Source: a virus. From it: a stretch of DNA of 29,782 bases. Both the position numbers and the translations under genes were made by a program. The notes below the pieces were generated by a model that was not told the origin of the DNA, did no database searches, and saw only the letters and a list, made by a program, of their open reading frames with translations. Shown one piece after another: positions 22,527-28,781 of the stretch; position 1 is the first letter of the stretch, and each line of letters opens with the position of its first letter. The stretch covers positions 1 through 29,782 of IMG/VR virus record IMGVR_UViG_3300024262_000172. One strand, written 5' to 3'.

Positions 22527-23537
22527 CTACTTATTAGCTTTCGCGGCTTTTGCCATTTCTTCATGAGCTTTCTTGGCGAGCGCAGCAGCTTCTTCAGCTT
22601 CCTTCTGCTTCTTCTCCAACTTCGCTTCGGCGCGTTCAGCAGTCTTACGTGTCTTCGATTCAGCATTCTTCTGAACTCTGGCTTCAAAGTCAGCCTTCTG
22701 CTTGGCGATGCTTTCGTCATCCACATGCAGAAGCCACTTAATCGCAAGACCGAAACCTAGAACACCTTCCTGCTTCAAGCCAGCGGCTATACACAAACGC
22801 TTACCAATTTCACCTTTCTCCAACTCAGCTTTGACTTCGGCGGCCTTCTGCATGAAAGCAATAGGAGCAAACTTTTCAACTTCCGCTGCTTTGCCCTGTC
22901 TCTTATTTTCCTTAATCTCCTTAACACGAGCTGTAACAGCAGGGATGAATACGTCAGGCGTGGCTGTCATTGCGCGGTCAACCCAATTCTGCCTTTCTTC
23001 TTCAGGCAGCTTCGCAATTGCGTAAGCATTGCTCAACACAATTTTACCTTCGTTAATCAGCTTAACGATTTCGGGGTTAGAAATCTTGGTCAAAGACAGG
23101 CGATCATTAACCCACTGGTAAGATTTACCAATCTTGGTCGCCATCTCTTGCAGAGTCATAGCTGGATTAGCAGCGAAAATACGCCGAAGCTGCGCAGCAT
23201 ACTCAGCAGGTTTCGTTTCAATATGGTGGATATTAGCAAGCACCTGTGCTTCCAAAGTTTCCGCGTCATCAATATTCAAAACAAGAGCTGGAATCTCATC
23301 CAAGCCCAAGTCTTTCGCTGCATTCACACGATGCAAACCATCAATAATTTCATAAAACTTCGTCTGTGTTTCAGGATCATCCTTTACACGAACCGTAATC
23401 GTTGACAGCGTAAATCCTTTCTGTTTTATACTGTCAACCAAGCCCAAATACTCCTCCGATTGTTTGTTGACTGCGCGAAGCGCAACAGGATTGTCCCGAA
23501 TTTCCGCCACTTTGATACTTTTAGACTTTCCACTCAT
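22527..23537 (-). CDS. ParB-like protein, first gene of the leftward arm
   Basis: A 336-residue protein with an N-terminal ParB/Srx-like domain: EIIDGLHRVNAAKDLG (63-78), then VLANIHHIETKPAEYAAQLR, equivalent to the ENxxR region. It has a helix-turn-helix (MTLQEMATKIGKSYQWVNDR, 127-146) and a long Ala/Glu/Lys-rich coiled-coil end (MAKAAKANK). It is visibly more GC-rich than its neighbours. The ATG follows AGGAGG. It lies downstream of a conserved promoter-like element and three GTTACC-N4-GGTAAC palindromes in its leader, strongly suggesting autoregulation. It may be a partition protein or a master regulator of the divergent region; binding to these palindromes is inferred, not shown. Confidence 0.85.
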   Translation of the reverse strand: MSGKSKSIKVAEIRDNPVALRAVNKQSEEYLGLVDSIKQKGFTLSTITVRVKDDPETQTKFYEIIDGLHRVNAAKDLGLDEIPALVLNIDDAETLEAQVLANIHHIETKPAEYAAQLRRIFAANPAMTLQEMATKIGKSYQWVNDRLSLTKISNPEIVKLINEGKIVLSNAYAIAKLPEEERQNWVDRAMTATPDVFIPAVTARVKEIKENKRQGKAAEVEKFAPIAFMQKAAEVKAELEKGEIGKRLCIAAGLKQEGVLGFGLAIKWLLHVDDESIAKQKADFEARVQKNAESKTRKTAERAEAKLEKKQKEAEEAAALAKKAHEEMAKAAKANK

Positions 23538-23563
23538 TGCTAAAAACCTCCTAAAAACTTAGT

Positions 23564-23617
23564 GTTACCAAACGGTAACACTGTTACCAAACGGTAACAC
23601 TGTTACCAAACGGTAAC
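23564..23617. promoter_or_regulatory. Three palindromic operator-like sites, left array
   Basis: Three copies of GTTACCAAACGGTAAC start at 23564, 23583 and 23602, exactly 19 bases apart, in the leader of the ParB-like gene. Each has perfect six-base arms, and neighbouring copies share flanking bases. Equal spacing near two helical turns is typical of cooperative protein binding. Likely binding sites for the adjacent ParB-like protein (inference). Confidence 0.8.
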
Positions 23618-23654
23618 GCCAGCTTCCTCACTATGAGAAAATACCGGCGTGCTA

Positions 23655-23697
23655 ATGGATATAACGCTACTTATTTTAACTTCGGAAAAGAAAATTT
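23655..23697 (-). promoter_or_regulatory. Conserved promoter-like element, copy 1 (leftward)
   Basis: On the minus strand TTTTCCGAAGT, 14 bases ending CG, then TTATATCCATTAG. It points toward the ParB-like gene and stands in mirror orientation to the rightward copy. The palindromic sites lie just downstream of the expected transcription start, where a bound protein would block elongation. Confidence 0.7.
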
Positions 23698-23850
23698 CAA
23701 AAATTTATATTATTTGTAAACTATAGTTTACCAATTACTAGTATACCCCTCTTTATACCTTTGTATGAAGAAGAAGAAGAAGAAGAAGTAGTCAGTATAA
23801 AGAATATAATACCCCTATTCTAGTAATTAAATATTTTTCTTTTCCGAAGT
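23679..23850. repeat. Large imperfect inverted repeat centred on a (GAA)7 tract
   Basis: Paired arms, outside to inside: ACTTCGGAAAAGAAAA (23679-23694) with its exact complement at 23835-23850; AATTACTAG (23733) with CTAGTAATT (23820); CTTTATAC (23751) with GTATAAAG (23795). The centre holds (GAA)7 at 23767-23788. The region is AT-rich and non-coding, and the outer arms belong to the two outward promoter elements. It could be a divergent regulatory core, an origin or a partition site. Confidence 0.8.
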
Positions 23851-23877
23851 ACGTATTAGTAACGTTATATATTATAG
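23834..23877 (+). promoter_or_regulatory. Conserved promoter-like element, copy 2 (rightward)
   Basis: TTTTCCGAAGT, 14 bases ending CG, then TTATATATTATAG. It points to the structured RNA, tmRNA and primase. The 14-base gap and the final CG are the same in all three copies, and AGT occupies the same place within the gap. No other strong promoter is seen before the tmRNA. Confidence 0.7.
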
Positions 23878-23899
23878 CGGGCGGGACATTGCCGCTAAT

Positions 23900-23991
23900 A
23901 GCATTTAAAATGCTGTGACAATGTTTAAAATGTTACAACGGAAAAAGATAGCGTTGATAAATAGCGAGGCGTCAGGGCATTTTAAATGCCC
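23900..23991. promoter_or_regulatory. GCATTT-type dyads
   Basis: AGCATTTAAAATGCT (23900-23914) and GGGCATTTTAAATGCCC (23975-23991) are dyads around a single central base, with a weaker relative (ATGTTTAAAATGT) near 23921. The shared GCATTT arms suggest a second class of operator for another DNA-binding protein, located between the rightward promoter and the right palindrome array. Confidence 0.5.
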
Positions 23992-23995
23992 TACT

Positions 23996-24030
23996 GTTAC
24001 CATTCGGTAACACTGTTACCATATGGTAAC
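23996..24030. promoter_or_regulatory. Two palindromic operator-like sites, right array
   Basis: GTTACCATTCGGTAAC (23996) and GTTACCATATGGTAAC (24015) again start 19 bases apart. Arms are identical to the left array, while the central four bases differ. They are about 120 bases downstream of the rightward promoter-like element, mirroring the left side. Confidence 0.8.
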
Positions 24031-24034
24031 ACCG

Positions 24035-24047
24035 TGTCATAATGACA
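24035..24047. promoter_or_regulatory. TGTCATAATGACA dyad
   Basis: A perfect six-base-arm dyad around a central A lies four bases after the second right-hand palindrome. It may be a further operator or part of the same binding region. Nothing else distinguishes it. Confidence 0.4.
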
Positions 24048-24129
24048 TGGTATAGTTTTGGCAAAACCAATGAAAGCTTAGAAGGTATAAAGTCAATTTT
24101 ACTAATGTGGAATAAATTACAGCAAGGTT

Positions 24130-24140
24130 TGATCTTTAAT
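24130..24140 (+). promoter_or_regulatory. TTGATCTTTAA motif before the structured RNA
   Basis: Same eleven bases as at 24262-24272. The pair brackets the structured RNA, so each RNA gene has one copy in front of it. It could be an antitermination (boxA-like) or RNA-processing signal. Confidence 0.45.
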
Positions 24141-24143
24141 AGT

Positions 24144-24262
24144 AGATGCAGTCCTGGAAACAGGGGCGAGGAGCCAGACACCCTCTTTGAAAAGAGGGAT
24201 ACAGCGCAAGCGAGTACCACCAACCTCAACTAGGTGCTAGGCAAGGAGAGGTTACTGCATCT
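24144..24262 (+). ncRNA. Unidentified structured RNA just upstream of the tmRNA
   Basis: A nine-base closing stem AGATGCAGT / ACTGCATCT encloses several helices: CCTG-GAAA-CAGG (GNRA loop), CCCTCTT-TGAA-AAGAGGG, a small AGCGCAAGCG hairpin, and AACCTC / GAGGTT (24222-24227 with 24248-24253) which stacks directly on the closing stem and contains CTAG-GTG-CTAG. This multi-branched fold in a non-coding stretch, with no open frame, suggests a functional RNA. I could not match it to a riboswitch, ribozyme or phage RNA class I know. Confidence 0.6.
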
Positions 24263-24263
24263 T

Positions 24264-24275
24264 GATCTTTAACAA
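24264..24275 (+). promoter_or_regulatory. boxA-like motif directly before the tmRNA
   Basis: GATCTTTAACAA, which differs at two positions from the TGCTCTTTAACA-type boxA of ribosomal RNA leaders, and is followed by TT as in those leaders. It ends two bases before the tmRNA 5' end. It may recruit NusB/S10 or mark processing of the precursor (inference). Confidence 0.45.
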
Positions 24276-24277
24276 TT

Positions 24278-24641
24278 GGGGGCGAACTGATTTCGACGGC
24301 ATTTCGGAAGCTTGAGTTGCATGTCGTGGATGTCAATCAACCACGTTAAAAAGATTGGCAAACCTTTAAATGCCAAGAACACTGTTCTTGATGGCAACTT
24401 CGCCAAGCGCGAACTTGCCTCTGTTGCTTAACCAACAACGGACAAAGGTGCCCTAAAGATGCTTGTATTTAGGGAAGGTCAACAAGCTGACACTCTGAAA
24501 GAAGGGCGCATCCAGCCAGCGTATGACTGGTGCTTAATAGGTTTGTATCTACCTCGCCAAAGGAGCAAAAGGGTACTAAGCATGTAGAAGCTCAGGTTGA
24601 AGAATGTTCGGACGCGGGTTTGATTCCCGCCGCCTCCACCA
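24278..24641 (+). ncRNA. ssrA: tmRNA (transfer-messenger RNA)
   Basis: A complete one-piece tmRNA of 364 bases. The 5' end GGGGGCG pairs with CGCCTCC before the encoded CCA, with the G3-U pair that alanyl-tRNA synthetase needs. TGATTTCGACGG is the conserved 5' segment, and GCGGGTTTGATTCCCGC forms the T-arm. A short frame ending in TAA at 24429-24431 is the tag. The molecule rescues stalled ribosomes and tags the unfinished peptide with SmpB; no SmpB gene is seen here, so the host protein would be used. Phage-encoded tmRNAs are known but uncommon. It stands first in the rightward arm, before the primase. Confidence 0.95.
24372..24431 (+). CDS. tmRNA tag reading frame
   Basis: The likely resume codon GCC opens a tag of 19 residues, AKNTVLDGNFAKRELASVA, then TAA. 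The hydrophobic end SVA resembles protease-recognition ends such as LAA. The tag is longer than the usual 8-11 residues. A start a few codons earlier at GGC in the same frame cannot be excluded; the nearby GCA at another phase meets a stop after three codons. Confidence 0.7.
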   Translation, partial: AKNTVLDGNFAKRELASVA

Positions 24642-24646
24642 ATATT

Positions 24647-24711
24647 CCACGGTTGGTTAAAATTCGACGTTGGTGAACTTCCCCTCCCCCACGTAGAGGT
24701 TGCAACCGTGG
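24647..24711 (+). other. Inverted repeat after the tmRNA
   Basis: CCACGGTTG pairs with CAACCGTGG over nine bases, enclosing about 47 bases, and is followed by TTAATTATTT. It begins six bases after the tmRNA CCA. It may be a terminator with a large loop, a 3' processing structure or another small RNA. Confidence 0.5.
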
Positions 24712-24743
24712 TTAATTATTTGCCAGTAGAGTCAAGGTTGTCC

Positions 24744-24780
24744 GGGCTCCAATCTATAGTCTGTAGAGCCCACTAATTTA
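24744..24780 (+). terminator. Hairpin in the leader of the primase gene
   Basis: GGGCTC and GAGCCC pair around a 16-base loop, followed by ACTAATTTATTT. This may end tmRNA transcription partly, or act as an attenuator before the primase gene about 45 bases on. Confidence 0.4.
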
Positions 24781-24813
24781 TTTAGAAGGTTGTTAACTAA
24801 CTAGGAAGGCACA

Positions 24814-27800
24814 ATGGTCACAAAAACCGAAGCGATCCGTAATTTTTTGTCAGGCTCGACTCGTGAAGATTTAGCAGAACTTTATGATTATAATATGGAA
24901 GTTCAAATTAACGTAGCTCAAGATGGTGGTGAGCGCGTTGATGGCGACTTCAAAGGCAGGGCTTGGCACGGTTATACTGACCATTTAACTACTTGGAAAC
25001 CTATCAGAATACCTTGGAAAGCTGCTACCGACCCTTATTTCACAGATTCAAACATGACTTGGGACTTAGCTCAACATGCTGAAGCTATTGGGATGACTGG
25101 TTGGGATTGGGCTAATAAGTGTAGCCGGTGGATTGCCTTTGACTTTGATGCGATTGTTGGGCATTCTGAGAAAAACCCTTCCACACTTACGATCGAAGAA
25201 CTTGAAACAATAAAAGAGACAGCTTCGAGCATACCTTGGGTTACAATAAGAAAATCAACTTCTGGTCGTGGACTTCATATCTATGTTTTTGTGGATGAGG
25301 TTGAGACCAAAACTCATACAGAACATGCTGCCCTTGCTAGAGCTGTCTTAGGTAAGATGGCAGCTTTAACTGGTTATGACTTTAGATCAAAGGTTGACTG
25401 CTGTGGTGGGAATATGTGGGTTTGGCATCGTAAGATGAGTAGTACGGATGGCTTAATTTTAATAAAGTCTGGTACTGTACTTAAAGATATTCCACCGAAT
25501 TGGCGAGACCATATTGATGTTATTAATAATAGAAGAAAAAGAAATCTACCAAAGTCTATTGCTGATTTGCCTGAAGCTGACAAATTTGAGGATTTGATAA
25601 ATCAACGAGTAAAAATTCCACTTGACAGTGAACATAAAAGCTTAATAACTTACCTTGAAAACTCTGGTGCTCTTTGGTGGTGGGATAATGATCTTTGGTT
25701 ATTAGTAACCCACACCACCCATCTTAAAGATGCACATAGAGAACTTTCTCTTAAAGGAATTTTTGAGACAGTATCAACAGGTAAAGAGAAAGGTGCAGAC
25801 CATAACACCTACTTAGTCCCTTTGAGGCACGGTGCTTGGTCAGTTAGACGCTTCACTCCTGGCGTACAAGAGCATCTAAGTTGGACACAAGATGGACAAG
25901 GTTGGACGCGTTGCTACTTAAATAGAAAACCAGACCTATTAGCAGCTGCAAGTACTTTTGGTGGTATAGAAAGTCCACAAGGTGGCTTTGTATTTCGGGA
26001 AGCTGAGAATGCTATGAAAGCTGCTGAAGCAATGGGTCTTACTATAAACATTGGTACACCTATGCTTGGTCGGCAAACAATTTTGAAGAAGCATAAAGAT
26101 GGTAGATTAGTGGCTACAGTAGAACGTGATCCGATGGATAAGTCAGATGAAATGCAAAATTGGCTTGCGCTTAAGGACAAGCCTTGGACTAGAATATTTT
26201 CGCTACCTGATGATGGCCCAGATGAAGTAGATACTTATGACTGTGATGATGTTGTAAGACATATTATAACCACAGGTAATGAAAACTATGGTTGGGCAAT
26301 AAAGGCTGAAAACATGTGGAGGCTTGAACCGTTAGCGCATGTTCAAAAAGCTTTAGGTGCTTTGGGCTTTAAGTTTAAAGAGATAAATACAATTATTGGA
26401 AGTGCTGTCTTCAAAGCTTGGAGACTTGTCAATAAGCCATTTGAGCCAGAGTTTCCTGGTGATAGAGAATGGAATAGGGGTGCTGCTCAATTAAAATTTA
26501 ACCCAACGGTAGATACATCAAACCTTAATTATCCTTATTGGTTATCTGTGCTTGAACATTGTGGCTCAGGACTTGATCAGACAATTAAAAGAAATCCTTG
26601 GTGTAAGGTTAACAATATACTCAATGGCTGTGATTATCTTAAAATTTGGTTGGCATCATTATTTCAAAGACCTACTGAACCGCTTCCGTACTTATTTTTC
26701 TATGGGCCTCAAGACTCTGGCAAATCAATATTTTGGGAATCAATATCAGAACTTTTGACTGTAGGTGTTAAGAGAGCTGATGTTGCACTTCTAAGTCAAC
26801 AGGGCTTTAACAAAGAACTTGAAGGTGCAATACTTTGTGTTCTTGATGAAGTTGATTTAAGAAAAAATAAAGTTGCATATAATCGCATTAAGGACTGGAC
26901 AACTGGTAGAGAAATGGTTATACATGAAAAAGGTATGACACCTTACCATATACCAAATACTGCGCACTTCGTGCATTGTATAACAAAAGATCAATGGGTT
27001 TTAACGAACCAAGGCCCAAGACAAGTAGAAGATATTACTGATACAGAAACAGTAATTGTAACCGATAGTCAAGAGTACAAAACAAAAGGTTTCTTTAAGA
27101 CAGCAGAAAAACAAGTATTGAAAATAGAAACTTTTGATGGTTTTGAATTTAAATGCACAAATGACCATTTAGTTAAAGTTAATTATGATGGCATTGAACT
27201 TTGGCAAGAAGCTGGAAAATTAAAATCTGGTGATAAACTTTGTTTAAATAAGCACAGAAATATTAGTTGGGATGGTACTGGAACTTGGGAAGATGGTTAT
27301 ATTTTAGGTTGGTTATTTGGTGACGGTACAACTTTTATTCGTAAGTCTGGTAAATCAATTGGTAAGGTTGAAAATAGGTTATTAGTTTTTCCAGGTGATG
27401 AGTCAGTTTTAGAAACTTTAATTAATTGTTTTACTGTAAAACCGAATATTAATAGAAATAAACAAGCTAATCATCTTGTGTTAACTTCTAAACATTTGAA
27501 TCAACTTTGTAAAGATTTTGGTGTTGAAGGTAAGAAAGTAATAACAAAAACAATACAACAGGCTTCAAGTGAATTTTTGGTCGGATTTATTTCTGCTTTC
27601 TTTGATACTGATGGCACATGTGTATTCAGAAAAAGAGGTTGTTATATATCTATTACTCAATCAAATAAAGAAACTTTACAGATTTTGCAACGTTTACTTC
27701 TTTACTTTGGTATCAATTCACATATAAGACTTCAACGAAAAGGTGGTATTAGGCAAATTCTCGATAACAAACCATCTAAAGTAAAAGATGCATATGAATT

Positions 27801-28575
27801 AATTATAAGGAATAAAGAAAATCTTGAAATTTTTAGAAGTAGAATTGATCTTCAACACTACGAAAAACAAGAAAAATTAAAAGCAATAGTTAATTCTTGG
27901 ACACGAAAAGCTGTTGAAGACAAGTTTTTAACAAGAGTGGTTAAAATTGAGGAAGAAGGTGTGCAAGAAGTTTATGATATAACTGTTCCTGACGCCCACG
28001 CTTTCTCGTGTAATGGTTTAATGTTACATAATTGTGCCAATGATCACAACTTTTGTCCCGTCTTCCCAGGTGATACTAGGATCGTTGCCAGCTATGTCAA
28101 GAACTTAGATTTTGATAAGAAGATTCCAAGAAGAAAATTTCTCCCTTTGCTCATGAATGAGGCTCCAGACTTTCTAGCAGAACTTCTAAATCTTGATATA
28201 CCAGAATCTAATGATAGACTTAGTGTGCCGGTTGTAGAAACTGAGGATAAAATAGTTATTCAGAGAATGAATCAAACAGCTTTAGAAACTTTTATAGAAG
28301 AAAATTGTGTACCAGCTTCAGGATATATGATTAAATTTTCAGAATTTTATGATAAATTCAGGGAGGGTGTTGATCCTGCCGAAGCAGCAACCTGGACAAA
28401 GATTGCTATTGGGAAAGGAATTCCACCTCAATTTTTGAAAGCAAGAAGTTCAAAGGACTCACAGTATTATATTGGTAATATTGCTTGGCTTGGGACTAAA
28501 GTAGAAGATAGAAAACCATTTATCCTACTTCGGAGAGGGTCTAATGACTTTTTAGCGTTGCCGGAGGAACTTTGA
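24814..28575 (+). CDS. Primase-polymerase / SF3 helicase fusion interrupted by an intein
   Basis: A 1253-residue precursor; about 901 residues after splicing. The N-terminal part is an archaeo-eukaryotic type primase: WIAFDFDAIV (D110, D112) and STSGRGLHIYVFVD (with H155). The C-terminal part is an SF3/D5-like helicase: FYGPQDSGKS (630-638, Walker A), LCVLDEVD (Walker B), and NTAHFVHCANDHNF with DTRIV, the sensor region, restored after splicing. It makes primers and unwinds phage DNA, working with the polymerase and ligase. The ATG follows AGGAAGG. The intein splits the sensor motif, so splicing is needed for helicase function. Confidence 0.92.
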   Translation: MVTKTEAIRNFLSGSTREDLAELYDYNMEVQINVAQDGGERVDGDFKGRAWHGYTDHLTTWKPIRIPWKAATDPYFTDSNMTWDLAQHAEAIGMTGWDWANKCSRWIAFDFDAIVGHSEKNPSTLTIEELETIKETASSIPWVTIRKSTSGRGLHIYVFVDEVETKTHTEHAALARAVLGKMAALTGYDFRSKVDCCGGNMWVWHRKMSSTDGLILIKSGTVLKDIPPNWRDHIDVINNRRKRNLPKSIADLPEADKFEDLINQRVKIPLDSEHKSLITYLENSGALWWWDNDLWLLVTHTTHLKDAHRELSLKGIFETVSTGKEKGADHNTYLVPLRHGAWSVRRFTPGVQEHLSWTQDGQGWTRCYLNRKPDLLAAASTFGGIESPQGGFVFREAENAMKAAEAMGLTINIGTPMLGRQTILKKHKDGRLVATVERDPMDKSDEMQNWLALKDKPWTRIFSLPDDGPDEVDTYDCDDVVRHIITTGNENYGWAIKAENMWRLEPLAHVQKALGALGFKFKEINTIIGSAVFKAWRLVNKPFEPEFPGDREWNRGAAQLKFNPTVDTSNLNYPYWLSVLEHCGSGLDQTIKRNPWCKVNNILNGCDYLKIWLASLFQRPTEPLPYLFFYGPQDSGKSIFWESISELLTVGVKRADVALLSQQGFNKELEGAILCVLDEVDLRKNKVAYNRIKDWTTGREMVIHEKGMTPYHIPNTAHFVHCITKDQWVLTNQGPRQVEDITDTETVIVTDSQEYKTKGFFKTAEKQVLKIETFDGFEFKCTNDHLVKVNYDGIELWQEAGKLKSGDKLCLNKHRNISWDGTGTWEDGYILGWLFGDGTTFIRKSGKSIGKVENRLLVFPGDESVLETLINCFTVKPNINRNKQANHLVLTSKHLNQLCKDFGVEGKKVITKTIQQASSEFLVGFISAFFDTDGTCVFRKRGCYISITQSNKETLQILQRLLLYFGINSHIRLQRKGGIRQILDNKPSKVKDAYELIIRNKENLEIFRSRIDLQHYEKQEKLKAIVNSWTRKAVEDKFLTRVVKIEEEGVQEVYDITVPDAHAFSCNGLMLHNCANDHNFCPVFPGDTRIVASYVKNLDFDKKIPRRKFLPLLMNEAPDFLAELLNLDIPESNDRLSVPVVETEDKIVIQRMNQTALETFIEENCVPASGYMIKFSEFYDKFREGVDPAEAATWTKIAIGKGIPPQFLKARSSKDSQYYIGNIAWLGTKVEDRKPFILLRRGSNDFLALPEEL
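26977..28032 (+). other. Intein with LAGLIDADG homing endonuclease in the primase-helicase
   Basis: A 352-residue insertion from C722 (CITKDQW) to N1073 (GLMLHN), followed by Cys 1074. Block B is CTNDHLVKV with the T-x-x-H pattern, and the end VYDITVPDAHAFSCNG is block F. Endonuclease motifs are YILGWLFGDG and FISAFFDTDG. It shares sequence along its whole length with the helicase intein (GPRQ, TKGFF/SKGFI, LKSG, WEDGY/FEDGY), so the two are relatives in different host genes. Confidence 0.93.
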
Positions 28576-28781
28576 TGACCATTAAAGAGGTTTTAGACAA
28601 TCTTTCTGATAGTCAAAAACGTCAACTTTACTATGCTTTTGAGTCAGAAGTTTCTCAATACATTGAGTTGCCTGATAGCAAGTTCATTGGTGTAAATATT
28701 GGGCATCTCAAGCATCTTAATGTAGAGTTAGCGACCGGAGTTTGGGCAGTAGGTCAGATAAAGGGGAAAGAAGATGAGTGA
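28575..28781 (+). CDS. Small unknown protein
   Basis: The ATG overlaps the primase stop (TGATG) and follows GGAGG, giving 68 residues from MTIKEVLDNLSDSQKRQLYY. It is mostly helical and acidic at its end (GKEDE). No family recognised. Position between primase and methylase suggests a replication-related role (inference). Confidence 0.7.
   Translation: MTIKEVLDNLSDSQKRQLYYAFESEVSQYIELPDSKFIGVNIGHLKHLNVELATGVWAVGQIKGKEDE

Noticed and set aside
22473-23405. Several open frames antisense to the ParB-like gene
   Set aside because: They arise from the GC-rich codon use of the real gene on the opposite strand; the ParB frame has recognisable domains.
23767-23788. (GAA)7 tract as a coding repeat
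   Set aside because: It lies in a stop-rich AT-rich non-coding region with no start or ribosome binding site; it is kept as the centre of the inverted repeat.
23972-24229. Minus-strand open frame upstream of the tmRNA
   Set aside because: It covers operator palindromes and the structured RNA, has no ribosome binding site, and its composition does not look protein-like.
24144-24262. Known riboswitch, RNase P, SRP RNA, packaging RNA or self-cleaving ribozyme
   Set aside because: I compared the conserved segments I remember for these classes and none fits; the element is therefore listed as unidentified.
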